Source: Candidatus Protochlamydia amoebophila UWE25
GTDB taxonomy: Bacteria > Chlamydiota > Chlamydiia > Chlamydiales > Parachlamydiaceae
Reading direction: 5' to 3'
Assembly: GCF_000011565.2 (NCBI RefSeq)
Contig: NC_005861.2
Coordinates: forward strand, 2,170,001-2,234,000
Length of the DNA: 64,000 bases
Shown here: piece by piece, positions 8,631 through 17,437 of the stretch
Layout of the letters: every line of letters starts with the position of its first letter
How positions within the stretch are numbered: position 1 is the stretch's first letter
Position numbers and translations under genes: made by a program
Notes under the pieces: generated by a model
What the model was told of the DNA's origin: nothing
Seen by the model: the letters and a program-made list of their open reading frames with translations, nothing else
The model's database searches: none

Positions 8631-8987
8631 TTAGGAATTACATTCTCCGCAAACGCCATGAAGAGTCACCTCACATTTTACTAATTGAAAACCTTCTGGA
8701 ATGTGGGAAGAGGCATGAACAGCACTTTCTTCCACATCAAATAAGCGATTACAGGATTGACATAAAAAATGATGGTGTTCTTCTAAACCATTATATTCAT
8801 AGCGAGGGGGTTGCCCAGGTAGCTGGACTACAACTAAAATTTTTTCTTCCATTAACATTTTTAAATTTCGATAAATTGTCGCTAAATTAATCATTGTTAA
8901 TTCTTCTAATTCTTGAGCACTTAAAGGGCGTTTAACTTGTTTAAAACAATTTAAAATCGCACATCGTTGTCGCGTCATTCTTTTCAT
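8631..8987 (-). CDS. Fur-family metal-responsive regulator
   Basis: DNA-binding winged-helix regulator with C-terminal dimerisation domain. The start MKRMTRQRCAIL at 8987 matches the family; a TTG further upstream would add 12 unusual residues. The recognition-helix region reads LATIYRNLKML. Metal-site features are HHHFLCQSC (His cluster plus CxxC) and a second pair CGEC at the C-terminus, the structural zinc site. 118 residues is slightly short. Whether it senses Fe, Zn or Mn cannot be settled. The znu-type importer 3 kb away and the His-rich protein favour Zn (Zur-like). Confidence 0.85.
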   Translation of the reverse strand: MKRMTRQRCAILNCFKQVKRPLSAQELEELTMINLATIYRNLKMLMEEKILVVVQLPGQPPRYEYNGLEEHHHFLCQSCNRLFDVEESAVHASSHIPEGFQLVKCEVTLHGVCGECNS

Positions 8988-9037
8988 TGCCAACCGATAT
9001 TTAAGTAAAGTTAGTAAACACAAAGGATTAGAATTCC

Positions 9038-9067
9038 TTATTGCTATTAATAATGCATTTGCAATAA
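9038..9067. promoter_or_regulatory. Inverted repeat between fur-family gene and divergent hypothetical gene
   Basis: TTATTGC (9038-9044) and GCAATAA (9061-9067) form a perfect 7-bp inverted repeat with 16-nt spacing. The spacer is itself AT-rich and partly symmetric. It lies in the divergent promoter region, about 50 bp from each start, a typical place for a Fur/Zur autoregulatory site. The sequence is not a canonical Fur or Zur box, so this is a candidate only. Confidence 0.4.
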
Positions 9068-9120
9068 CATTACTGCTTTACTGTTTTTCTTGAAACAATT
9101 TTTTAAAAAAGGAGCATACT

Positions 9121-9939
9121 ATGTGTGGTGGGGGTGCATGCGTTGGACTAGAAACATTTAAACCTGAAATTAAAATTAAAAAATTTCAAGCCGGTACCCA
9201 AGAAGCCCGTGTATCTCTCTATTTGAAACCTAAAGAGCCTTCCCGTCGACTACTTTATGCATTTCAAAACATCGCTTCAGCAGAAAAAATTGCAATTATC
9301 GTCAACGAGACTTTCCATCTATTTAATCGCCTTTTAAAATTGTATGCGACTATAGAAACATATGATTTTTTTAAGAGTCTTCATGACGGTGCCCATGTTT
9401 TACACGAGGGGTTGCATGGGGTTAGCGTCCTGAGCGATTTATTAAAAATTGCAAATGGAACTTTTATCGTACTTACCAAACAACGGGGAAATCATCCCCC
9501 ATTTATGGATATCGCTAAAACAGCTGCACGGGTTTCTCATTTTATCGCTCATGGATTATTTACAACATCATTACTTGGTAGACTTAAACTTCTTTCTTTA
9601 GATAAATGGGATCAACGACTAGCCTTGTTCAGCTCTACTTTAACATTACTCGGCTATACGATTCATACAACAAGCCTTATTTGGAAGCATTTTTACTCCT
9701 CGCAACAACATGAACATTATTTTCAATCAGATTTAATCATTCAAAGTAGTGGACTATTGATTGAATCCGTTTTTATGCTTTCAGAACTCAACATGATTCC
9801 AACAAAGTTAGAATTTTCCTTTTTGAAAATAAGATCTATCGTCATGTTAATTCAGAGTTTAAGTGTTTTAAATCGCTTGCATCCTGAAAAACAAAAAATT
9901 CGCTTAACATTTCCCCCTCTCAATCCCCCTACTACTTAA
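9121..9939 (+). CDS. Hypothetical protein, divergent from Fur-family gene
   Basis: A 272-residue protein beginning MCGGGACVG and preceded by a GGAG site. No family is recognised. The body is helical with several His residues (for example the block around HDGAHVLHEGLHG near residues 91-104). A few moderately hydrophobic stretches, such as SSTLTLLGYTIHTTSLIW, could pack in a membrane or a helical bundle. The divergent arrangement with a shared palindrome suggests control by the Fur-family regulator. A metal-related role is a context inference. Confidence 0.6.
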   Translation: MCGGGACVGLETFKPEIKIKKFQAGTQEARVSLYLKPKEPSRRLLYAFQNIASAEKIAIIVNETFHLFNRLLKLYATIETYDFFKSLHDGAHVLHEGLHGVSVLSDLLKIANGTFIVLTKQRGNHPPFMDIAKTAARVSHFIAHGLFTTSLLGRLKLLSLDKWDQRLALFSSTLTLLGYTIHTTSLIWKHFYSSQQHEHYFQSDLIIQSSGLLIESVFMLSELNMIPTKLEFSFLKIRSIVMLIQSLSVLNRLHPEKQKIRLTFPPLNPPTT

Positions 9940-10008
9940 TGAGAATTGAAGTACAACGATTAAAAAATAGTTTTTAAAGTTATTTTGCAAAATTTTTCCA
10001 AGGCAACC

Positions 10009-11079
10009 TTAAAAGCTATTAATTTTATCAATAAGTAAACGAAGGAGACCAAAATATCTTCTATTATGCTCAAAAGCGAGCCTGGGTAGCTCCAAATGAT
10101 CTGTTTCTTCTTGGAGAGGTTTGGTAAGATACATTTTCCCCTCTTTTAAAAGTGAGGAAAATTCTTGATTTAATTGCTCTACCTGCTGATCTGTGAGTGT
10201 ACTCAATAAACGAATGACTAAAACATCTTTGACATAACGACTTGAGTGATAGCGACGATAAAATTGCTGAATATGGGCAACAGCATCATTCACCGATGAA
10301 GAAAGGTAAAATAAATTTAAATCCTCCGGACTGATCCATCCATTAGCTAATAAATTTTGACATAGGTAATCTTGCCAGGCTCGCCAGTAGGATCCATTTT
10401 CTCCTTCTATAAGAACAACGGGTAGAATATTAGCTTTTCCAGTTTGCATTAAAGTCAACACTTCAAATAATTCATCCTGGGTACCAACTCCCCCTGGAAA
10501 AGCGGCTATAGCGTCCGAATGACTCAAAAACATTAATTTCCGTGTAAAGAAATAACGGAAGTTAATTAATTTTGGATCTCCGGCTAGAAGTGAATTGGAA
10601 GGAGACTCAAAAGGTAGACGAATAGATAAACCAAAGCGGGATTCTTTTTCTGCTCCTTCCAGTCCAGCTCTCATGATTCCATCAGCAGCTCCAGTAATAC
10701 AAACCCAGTTAAGGTCAGCCATAGCTGCTCCAAAAAATTTAGCAGCTTGATAATCGGGATGGGATTCAGGTGTTCTAGACGAACCAAAAATACTAATTCG
10801 TTTATTTACCGGATATTTATTAAATACACGATAAGCATACCGCATCTCTTTAAAAGCACGCGTCATTAATTTAAGTTGGCCCAGTGCAAACCCTTCTTGA
10901 CCCATCCTTAAACTTGTTGCAATAATTTGTGCTATTAATACTGATTGAAATGATTCAGGGTCTGCTCCAATAAATTCTATTAACTCATGAATTTTTTGTT
11001 GTAGCTTTTCTTGAAGCAAATTTTCTTCACTATTAATTAATAAATCGCCTTTAAGCAACTCTTTGTCTACATTTTCCAT
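10009..11079 (-). CDS. LOG-family (lysine decarboxylase-like) Rossmann-fold protein
   Basis: Members of this family hydrolyse nucleoside 5'-monophosphates to free base and ribose phosphate. The signature PGGVGTQDELFE (PGGxGTxxE) and the N-terminal IFGSSR are clear, plus RKLMFLSHSDA. At 356 residues it is much longer than cytokinin-activating LOG enzymes (about 200), with N-terminal helical and C-terminal extensions, closer in build to PpnN-type proteins. Single gene with terminators not evident. Function in purine or pyrimidine salvage is likely but unproven. Confidence 0.8.
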   Translation of the reverse strand: MENVDKELLKGDLLINSEENLLQEKLQQKIHELIEFIGADPESFQSVLIAQIIATSLRMGQEGFALGQLKLMTRAFKEMRYAYRVFNKYPVNKRISIFGSSRTPESHPDYQAAKFFGAAMADLNWVCITGAADGIMRAGLEGAEKESRFGLSIRLPFESPSNSLLAGDPKLINFRYFFTRKLMFLSHSDAIAAFPGGVGTQDELFEVLTLMQTGKANILPVVLIEGENGSYWRAWQDYLCQNLLANGWISPEDLNLFYLSSSVNDAVAHIQQFYRRYHSSRYVKDVLVIRLLSTLTDQQVEQLNQEFSSLLKEGKMYLTKPLQEETDHLELPRLAFEHNRRYFGLLRLLIDKINSF

Positions 11080-11206
11080 TAGAGAACCCTTTAATTATAA
11101 TCAACAATCTTCGAGAGCATCAACAATAAATACTTAATGAAATTTACTTATATGCTCATTCATGAATTTTTTTAGAGGTAAATTTCAATAACAGCTATTA
11201 ACTTGA

Positions 11207-11364
11207 CGCCTGATGAATTCATTTTCTCATTTATTTTTAATATTTGGTACTTTGGATTATTTCTTAGAATTGTTATGATGATGGGCGCCTAGTGAATCCA
11301 TTTTCTTATTTATTTTTAATATTTGATACTTTGGGTTATTTCTTAGGAAGATTTTAATAATGAT
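11207..11364. repeat. Two-copy 79-bp tandem repeat upstream of hsp20
   Basis: Copy 1 (11207-11285) and copy 2 (11286-11364) are direct tandem copies. The first 61 bases match at about 55 positions and the 3' parts diverge more. The repeat ends about 25 bases before the hsp20 start codon, so it duplicates the hsp20 upstream region. No CIRCE element (TTAGCACTC palindrome) is present. It could carry a duplicated regulator site or promoter. Confidence 0.8.
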
Positions 11365-11388
11365 TAAAATTTATTTGGAGGTAGTCTT

Positions 11389-11835
11389 ATGGATCGTGAT
11401 GTTCAACCTCGCCGCTCTCTTTTTCGTCTCCCCTCTTCTTTACCTAATCTGTGGGATGAAATGGAAGATAAAATGAATCGTTGGATGGGATGGGAGGCCG
11501 ATACTGGAATTAGCATTTCAGAAGATGATTCTAATGTTTATGTAGAAGCTCATTTACCAGGTCTAAAGTCTGACGAAATAGACATTTCTTTTTATCAAAA
11601 TGCAGTTTGGATCAAAGGGGAAAAAAAACAAGAAGAAGATTATAAAGACCGCAAATTTTATAAACGGTCTAAAACTTCTTATTTTTATCAAATAGATATT
11701 CCTACTCAAGTCGAAGAAAGCACAGAACAAGCCTGCTTCAAAGACGGAGTATTAACCATCACTTTTAAAAAAAATCCCCGTTTACAAGCACGAAAAATTG
11801 CACTCTCAGATAGTAGCGAACAAAAGACTGTGTAA
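11389..11835 (+). CDS. Hsp20/alpha-crystallin small heat-shock protein
   Basis: ATP-independent holdase chaperone that binds unfolding proteins. The alpha-crystallin domain spans about residues 40-135, with VYVEAHLPGL, VWIKGEKKQEE and the terminal FKDGVLTITFKK strand, where the conserved GVL is visible. Residues 137-143 carry the C-terminal NPRLQARKI variant of the IxI-type tail. The ATG follows a strong TTGGAGG site. 148 residues is the normal size. A tandem duplication covers its upstream region and a hairpin follows the stop, so it is a single-gene unit. Confidence 0.93.
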   Translation: MDRDVQPRRSLFRLPSSLPNLWDEMEDKMNRWMGWEADTGISISEDDSNVYVEAHLPGLKSDEIDISFYQNAVWIKGEKKQEEDYKDRKFYKRSKTSYFYQIDIPTQVEESTEQACFKDGVLTITFKKNPRLQARKIALSDSSEQKTV

Positions 11836-11853
11836 AACAAATTCATCACTCAA

Positions 11854-11885
11854 CTAGATTCTTGTTTTGAAAGACGAGAATCTAG
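11854..11885 (+). terminator. Hairpin downstream of hsp20
   Basis: CTAGATTCT (11854-11862) pairs perfectly with AGAATCTAG (11877-11885). The stem extends inward by one G-T and one G-C pair. The T-tract after it is weak, so it may act as an mRNA-stabilising stem as well as a terminator. Confidence 0.5.
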
Positions 11886-12001
11886 GTAATAAATGAAAAA
11901 TTCTACACCGAGTATTTAAGAAATGATATAGTCATTGTTGAAATGACAATTGTAAGCAACAAAATTCTCTATCCATAAGCCTAACTACTCTTGTTTAAAA
12001 A

Positions 12002-12030
12002 TTGACATTTCCTCAAAACATATAATTAAT
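12002..12030 (+). promoter_or_regulatory. Possible sigma70 promoter for znuABC-type operon
   Basis: TTGACA at 12002-12007 is a perfect -35 box. An ATTAAT -10 follows at 17-nt spacing (12025-12030). A perfect TATAAT is also present but only 13 nt away. It lies about 65 bases before the znuA start. No clear Fur-family site was seen beside it. Confidence 0.35.
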
Positions 12031-12092
12031 ATCCAAATTTTTAGAAGCGATAACTCTATTTCTTACAAGAACTCTTTCTTAAAGGATTACCT

Positions 12093-12950
12093 ATGGGATG
12101 GCGCCCATTTTTTGTCATTTTAACAATCATTACTATTTTTCTATTTACCCTCCCCTCCCTTACCGCTATTCCAACTGTTTTAGTAAGCGTCGCTCCCCAC
12201 CAATTTTTTGTGGAAAAAATTGCGAATGATACAGTTCATGTCCAATTAATGGTCCCTGCAGGGGCCAGCGCTCATACTTATGAACCGTCACCTAAACAGA
12301 TGCTAGGAGCTTGTCAAGGAAAGCTTTGGTTTCGCATCGGCGAATCTTTTGAACAAAGAGCTATTCAATCGTTAACTAGCCATAATCCAAACCTTAAAAT
12401 TGTCGATTTGCGCCAAGGGCTCGATCTCATTCATCAGGATAAAGATACTCAATGTCATTGCTGTTCGGGATCTGAAGATCTCCATTTTTGGTTGAGTGCT
12501 CGACTAGCTCAAATTCAAGCAAAAACAATTGCTGATGCATTAATCGAAGCTTTTCCTGAATATAAAAAATTATATGGCAGAAATTTGAAGTTATTTCAGC
12601 AAGAGCTTCAAGAACTTGATCAAACAATCCTAGAACTTTTTAAAACATCTTCCATCCATTCAGTTCTTGTTTCTCACCCAGCGTACGGATATTTTTGTAG
12701 AGATTATCATCTTCAACAATATTCTGTGGAGCTAGAAGGGAAAGATCCAACTCCTCAACAAATGACTAAGCTTTTAATTTGGGCTAAAGAACACAATATA
12801 CGGACAATTTTTGTACAGCCCCAATATAATAATAAAGCTGCTCAGCTTGTAGCTGGAGAAATAGGTGCAAAAATCAGGCTATTAGATCCTTATTCTAAAC
12901 TATATTTTAAAAGTATGCTTGAAATCGCTCATGCTTTTGTCGGAGAATAA
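12093..12950 (+). CDS. znuA: Zn/Mn ABC transporter substrate-binding protein (ZnuA/TroA-like)
   Basis: Periplasmic cluster A-I metal-binding protein. A signal peptide covers about residues 1-25. Likely metal ligands lie in the blocks SAHTYEPSPKQ (His), DLHFWLSA (His) and SHPAYGYF (His), with an acidic block LLDPYSK near the C-terminus. Three His plus an acidic residue fits Zn or Mn. The His-rich loop of classical ZnuA is reduced to a short CHCC segment near residue 127. First gene of a three-gene operon; the ATP-binding gene starts 10 bases after its stop. Confidence 0.88.
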   Translation: MGWRPFFVILTIITIFLFTLPSLTAIPTVLVSVAPHQFFVEKIANDTVHVQLMVPAGASAHTYEPSPKQMLGACQGKLWFRIGESFEQRAIQSLTSHNPNLKIVDLRQGLDLIHQDKDTQCHCCSGSEDLHFWLSARLAQIQAKTIADALIEAFPEYKKLYGRNLKLFQQELQELDQTILELFKTSSIHSVLVSHPAYGYFCRDYHLQQYSVELEGKDPTPQQMTKLLIWAKEHNIRTIFVQPQYNNKAAQLVAGEIGAKIRLLDPYSKLYFKSMLEIAHAFVGE

Positions 12951-12959
12951 TACCTATTT

Positions 12960-13697
12960 ATGTTGCCAATTATTAAAGTTGATCACCTCTCATTTTGCTA
13001 CGATAATTCCACTATTCTTTCTGATATTTCCTTCGAAGTAAATCCTGGAGAATTCATTGGCATTATAGGACCAAATGGTGGAGGCAAAACTACCCTTTTA
13101 AAGTTAATTATGGGTTTTTTAAAACCAGAAAACGGTAAAATTGAAGTATTTGGTAAAAACCCTATTGCACAAAGTTTCCAACAACTTGCTTACGTCCCTC
13201 AGTCAATTCGATTTGATAGAGAATTTCCCATTTCAGTTTTTGAAGTCGTTTTATCTGGGCTTCTATCCCAACTTCCTTGGTATGGGCACTTTTCCAAAAA
13301 AGCTAAATTGGCGGCTTATGAAGCTCTTGAAAAGGTGGGATTAAAAGAATTCAGCCGCGAATCTTTCGGCACCCTTTCTGGAGGACAAGCACAAAGAGTT
13401 TTAATTGCAAGAGCTCTTGTTTCCAAACCCCGTTTGCTACTTTTAGATGAACCTACAGCTAGTGTTGACAGCCGTGCAGAAGCTGATATTTATGCATTAT
13501 TAAAAGAATTGAAAGGCTCTATGACAATTTTGATGGTCACACACGATTTACAAGCAGCGATTGAGCAAGTTGAAAGGTTACTTTGTATTCAAAGACATGT
13601 TTTTTCTTTACAACCCGAAGAGGTTTGCGAACATTTCGCAGTGGGACTTTATCATACTCCTCTTATCCCAACCAAACAAACACCTACTTTTTTCTGA
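12960..13697 (+). CDS. znuC: Metal ABC transporter ATP-binding protein
   Basis: Powers the importer from the cytoplasmic side. Walker A GPNGGGKTT, signature LSGGQAQR and Walker B LLLLDEPTASVD are all intact, and the H-loop reads MVTHDL. 245 residues is the usual size. The C-terminal tail after about residue 215 is short and carries no regulatory domain. It lies between the binding-protein and permease genes with very short gaps, so it is certainly part of the same system. Confidence 0.93.
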   Translation: MLPIIKVDHLSFCYDNSTILSDISFEVNPGEFIGIIGPNGGGKTTLLKLIMGFLKPENGKIEVFGKNPIAQSFQQLAYVPQSIRFDREFPISVFEVVLSGLLSQLPWYGHFSKKAKLAAYEALEKVGLKEFSRESFGTLSGGQAQRVLIARALVSKPRLLLLDEPTASVDSRAEADIYALLKELKGSMTILMVTHDLQAAIEQVERLLCIQRHVFSLQPEEVCEHFAVGLYHTPLIPTKQTPTFF

Positions 13698-13716
13698 TTT
13701 TCAAATTAAGGTGACT

Positions 13717-14616
13717 ATGCCAACATTTTTTGAAGCCATCATGACCCATTCTCTACTCTTCTCAGCCTTATTAGCAGGGTTTGCTGCCTCAATTGTCAGT
13801 GGCATTATCGGCTCTTATGTTATTGTAAAGAGAATTGTGTTCATTGCGGGAAGTATTTCACATTCAGTCTTAAGTGGGATTGGTCTGTGTATTTGGTTAG
13901 AAAGAACTCAAGGGATTCATTGGGCTTCTCCTTTACTTGGAGCGTTAACTGCCGCTATTTTATCGGCATTGATCTTAGGCTGGATTCATTTATACTATAG
14001 ACAAAGAGAAGATTCTGTGATTGCCGCCATTTGGTCAATTGGAATGGCTATTGGCATTCTGTTTATTTCTCAAACCCCTGGCTTCAATGTAGAGCTGACT
14101 AATTTTTTGATTGGCAACATTTTATGGGTTTCCCAGACAGATCTTTATATTCTTTGGGGATTGGATATTTGCACGATTTTGCTTGTTTTGTGTCTCCACA
14201 AGCGATTTTTAGCAATTTGTTTTGATGAAGAACAAGCTCGCTTACAAGGGCTTCCTGTTAATGGTCTTTACTTATTACTCCTGATTTTAATTGCTATCTC
14301 AATTGTTTTGCTTATTCAAGTTGTAGGAATTGTTTTGGTGATGACAATGCTAACGATCCCCGCAACGATTGCCAACTTACTTACGTCTAGCCTTTCAAAA
14401 ATGATGTTATTGGCAATTTTTTTCAGTAGCTTATTTTGTTTAACAGGAAATAGCGTTGCTTATTACTTTGATTGGCCCACAGGAGCGACGATTGCTTTGA
14501 TTGCAGGAATTGCTTATATCTTTAGTTTAACTTTTTTTCAGCTTCGCAAACACCTACACCTACCTTTACTGAGGGCAAAAAAAAAGGACTTTGAACATAA
14601 AGTCCAAAGTCCCTGA
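13717..14616 (+). CDS. znuB: Metal ABC transporter permease
   Basis: Inner-membrane channel of the ABC-3 family with about eight or nine hydrophobic segments. The start is set at the ATG at 13717, behind an AAGGTG site and 19 bases after the znuC stop. A longer frame reaching back into znuC is not needed. It includes the family block RIVFIAGSISHSVLSGIGL and a Gly-rich loop before the last helices. 299 residues is slightly above the usual 260-290. The gene ends just before tRNA-Ser on the opposite strand. Confidence 0.92.
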   Translation: MPTFFEAIMTHSLLFSALLAGFAASIVSGIIGSYVIVKRIVFIAGSISHSVLSGIGLCIWLERTQGIHWASPLLGALTAAILSALILGWIHLYYRQREDSVIAAIWSIGMAIGILFISQTPGFNVELTNFLIGNILWVSQTDLYILWGLDICTILLVLCLHKRFLAICFDEEQARLQGLPVNGLYLLLLILIAISIVLLIQVVGIVLVMTMLTIPATIANLLTSSLSKMMLLAIFFSSLFCLTGNSVAYYFDWPTGATIALIAGIAYIFSLTFFQLRKHLHLPLLRAKKKDFEHKVQSP

Positions 14617-14618
14617 TA

Positions 14619-14706
14619 CGGAAAGAGAGGGATTTGAACCCTCGATACCCTTTAGGGGTATGCGTCCTTAGCAGGGACGTGCTTTCGGCCGCTCAGCCAT
14701 CTTTCC
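14619..14706 (-). tRNA. tRNA-Ser (anticodon GCU)
   Basis: The minus strand folds into an 88-nt class II tRNA. The acceptor GGAAAGA pairs with TCTTTCC, with discriminator G. The anticodon stem CGTCC/GGACG encloses loop CTGCTAA, giving anticodon GCT at 14670-14672. A long variable arm (ATACCCCTAAAGGGTAT) and T-loop TTCAAAT are typical of tRNA-Ser. CCA is not encoded. It decodes AGC/AGU. Confidence 0.97.
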
Positions 14707-14811
14707 AAATTTTCTATTACGAAAACGACTATCCTAATATCCATCTGGTTTTTATGCAAGTATTGTTTCCAAAATGATTAAGAGAAAAGAAATTTTTGAC
14801 CTACAAACATA

Positions 14812-14836
14812 AAACCCCAACCTATGATTGAGGTTT
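14812..14836 (-). terminator. Terminator of the His-rich protein gene
   Basis: On the minus strand AAACCTCAA pairs with TTGGGGTTT (one T-G pair) across a 7-nt loop, and a T-rich run follows. It lies 31 bases after the stop of the His-rich gene. Confidence 0.65.
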
Positions 14837-14866
14837 AAAAATTAGTGGGTTAAGAAAAAATTTTTC

Positions 14867-15220
14867 TTACTTTAAAGGAACTTTAAAATAGAAATTAGAA
14901 CTAGTATCGTTATTTGAAGGATAGGAATAATAGTAAGAAGGTGAAGAATAATAATAACTACTTCCATGATACCCTAAGCCATATCCCAAGCCAAAACCTC
15001 CTAAACCATATCCATAATAGCCATTATGCCAATGTCTACTCTGGTGATCATGATGATGACCTCCATGATGTTTTTTTCCATGATATCCACCATGACCGCT
15101 ACTATGATGATGTCCTCCTCCGTGTCCATGTCCTCCTTTTGCATTTACAAAATTAAAAGGTAGAAGAAATAAAGTTAGAAAAATTAATCCACAGACTCTC
15201 AATTTCAAGGTACGGTACAT
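14867..15220 (-). CDS. Secreted His/Gly/Tyr-rich low-complexity protein
   Basis: A clear signal peptide (hydrophobic core about residues 10-22, likely cleavage after NAKG or VNA) is followed by a 117-residue low-complexity chain. Residues 29-66 hold about 15 His, mostly in GGH, HHH and HWH clusters. The next segment is Gly/Tyr/Leu-rich and then Tyr/Ser-rich. A GGGGG site precedes the ATG. The His clusters should bind Zn, Ni or Cu. With the Zn-type importer 2 kb away this may be a periplasmic or surface metal buffer. No family name is assigned. Confidence 0.8.
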   Translation of the reverse strand: MYRTLKLRVCGLIFLTLFLLPFNFVNAKGGHGHGGGHHHSSGHGGYHGKKHHGGHHHDHQSRHWHNGYYGYGLGGFGLGYGLGYHGSSYYYSSPSYYYSYPSNNDTSSNFYFKVPLK

Positions 15221-15932
15221 AAAGCCCCCTTTTATATTTTTTAATGGACTATCTCACTATTTTGCAATAATCATGCCAAATTATTTTATTTAATTTTCAT
15301 CTAAATTAACCTAAGTCATATATCAATATTATAATTATAAATATTTTTCATATTTTAATTTAATTAATCAAAAAAAATTGTATTTATTAAATGAAATAGT
15401 AATCAGTTTTTGTGCAAAAATATTTAAATTTTTACTAGAAATATTAACTTTTTTAGGAGTAAGGGATTTATGCTATTAATAAAAACAACGTTAGATCTAG
15501 TAAAATTGCAAGGATGAGAAATTTTGTTGAGGAAATTATCCAAAAGGACAAAACATCTAGCAATATTTCCCAGAAATATGTTAAGTCATTACCCATTCTT
15601 AAATAAAAACATTTATCAATAGTTTTCATAAAACGAGGGCATCATTATCCGTTATAATTTACTTAAGACAATTAGTTATATTGCCGATGCAAAATGGTTT
15701 GATCATTTTATTTGATAATTCACATTTTTTTAATCACTCATCAATCTCTAATTTGTGAGATAGTACCTGACCTGATGGAAACTGACAAATTAGTGAACAA
15801 TCCATAGTTGCTTTAAAAGACATATAGAAAGGCGAAGAACTTTCAAAATTATTTTATAATTATGACTGGCGAATTCATTAAGGATAGTTCTGTCAAAAGT
15901 ATGAGTTTGCTTACATTGTATGAAGATTGTCT
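15221..15932. other. Long AT-rich intergenic region
   Basis: 712 bp between the His-rich gene and ndh (both minus). No convincing gene. A 15-codon and then a 30-codon plus-strand frame (15514-15606, MRNFVEEIIQKD...) look faintly protein-like but end quickly and have no known match. Another 26-codon frame ends near 15940. These may be remnants of a deleted gene. I see no RNA gene or strong hairpin. Confidence 0.4.
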
Positions 15933-17177
15933 TTACTCTTGAATAGGTCGAATGATAACTCTGGCTTGTCGTCTGTTAAATAAATACAGAAAAATCCATT
16001 GTATCATCACTAGTAGACGATGGCCAAAACTGACCAAATAAAGAATATGAATAAAACACCAAATCAACCAAGCTAGAAAACCAGAAAACTTAAAATTACC
16101 TAAGATAGCTACAGCTCTTCCCCGCCCAATGGTTGCAATCATTCCTTTATCCCAATATAGAAATGGCTTTCGATTTGAAGGTAATATATTTTTTTTGATT
16201 AAGTTTGCTACATAATGTCCTTGTTGAATTGCAACAGGTGCTATTCCAGGTAAAAACTCATTTTTAGAAGACACTACAGCAGCAGCATCTCCGATGACAA
16301 ATACATTTGTAAATCCAGGAATTGTTAAATCTGGCTGAACCTTTACTCTTGATTGTTTATCTAAAGAAACGCCTAAACTTTTAACAAGCGGAGAAGCTTC
16401 ATTCCCCGCAGCCCAAACAACTGTAAAAGCAGGTAAAAATTTTTCATTCATATAAACACCTTGATCTGTGACTTGAGTCACAAAAGTATTTAAAAGTACT
16501 TCTACACCTAATTGTTTTAAATCTTCTAAAGCTCGATTTGCTAATTCTCCAGGAAAACTTGGAAGAATTTGTTGGCCTTCTTCTATCAAATAAATTTTAG
16601 AATTAGCGGGATTAATAGATCGAAAATTTTTGAATAGGGTGCGGTGAGCAAATTCCGCCATCGAACCCGCCATTTCAACACCTGTTGGCCCCGCTCCTAT
16701 GATTACAAAGCTTAAAGATGATTGAACAGCTTCTCGATTTTCACATCTCTCTGCTTTTTCGAATGCCATTAACATTTTTTCTCGAATACGAAAAGCATCT
16801 GCCACTGTCTTTAATCCTGGTGCAAAATGTTCCCAGTTATCATGCCCAAAATAGGTATGCCTTGCCCCAGGAGCAAGAATTAAATCATCATAATAGAATT
16901 GTTGTCCGTCAACGGCTTGTATGTATTGGTTTTCGAGATTAATTTTCTCAATTTCAGCCATCAAAACTCTGACATTGGACTGATTTTTTAAAATTTCTCT
17001 TAGAGGAGTGGTAATATTTTCAACAGATAATGCTGCCGTCGCTACTTGATATAACAAAGGTTGAAAAACGTGGTGATTAGTTCGATCAATTAATAAGATT
17101 TCTACCTGGGCATTTTTGAGAGATCGGACAGTATTCAATCCTCCAAATCCTCCCCCTACAACAATTATTTTACGCAT
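15933..17177 (-). CDS. ndh: Type II NADH dehydrogenase (NDH-2)
   Basis: Single-subunit, non-proton-pumping NADH:quinone oxidoreductase bound to the inner face of the membrane. The N-terminal FAD site IIVVGGGFGGLNTVRSL, the second NAD site VIIGAGPTGVEMAGSMAEF and the FAD block VFVIGDAAAV are all present. The C-terminal 60 residues contain an amphipathic/hydrophobic stretch with FLAWLIWCFIHILYLVSFG for membrane attachment. 414 residues is normal. It can feed quinone together with the SDH complex encoded at 55-59 kb. Confidence 0.93.
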   Translation of the reverse strand: MRKIIVVGGGFGGLNTVRSLKNAQVEILLIDRTNHHVFQPLLYQVATAALSVENITTPLREILKNQSNVRVLMAEIEKINLENQYIQAVDGQQFYYDDLILAPGARHTYFGHDNWEHFAPGLKTVADAFRIREKMLMAFEKAERCENREAVQSSLSFVIIGAGPTGVEMAGSMAEFAHRTLFKNFRSINPANSKIYLIEEGQQILPSFPGELANRALEDLKQLGVEVLLNTFVTQVTDQGVYMNEKFLPAFTVVWAAGNEASPLVKSLGVSLDKQSRVKVQPDLTIPGFTNVFVIGDAAAVVSSKNEFLPGIAPVAIQQGHYVANLIKKNILPSNRKPFLYWDKGMIATIGRGRAVAILGNFKFSGFLAWLIWCFIHILYLVSFGHRLLVMIQWIFLYLFNRRQARVIIRPIQE

Positions 17178-17437
17178 TTATCTAACCTTTTTTTCAAATA
17201 GACTTTAGATACGGAATGATTTATGGTGATAACCACTTAAGCTTGGAATTTTTTTATCCAAAAGTAGTATTTGAAAAGATTAAGCCGAAGAAAATAGCCA
17301 TTGCTACTTTTAAAGTTTTATCCTTTCAATATGTGTAAACAAAAATTAACTTTCAGAAAAGAAACTTCTTGTCATCATAGATGAAAGAAATTTCTGCTCA
17401 TACCTATTTATTTTAAAGATTAACATTAAAAATTGCC

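Noticed and set aside
15514-15606. 30-codon plus-strand frame starting MRNFVEEIIQKD, faintly like the start of glutaminyl-tRNA synthetase
   Set aside because: Too short, not followed by the class I HIGH region, no support beyond a few residues.
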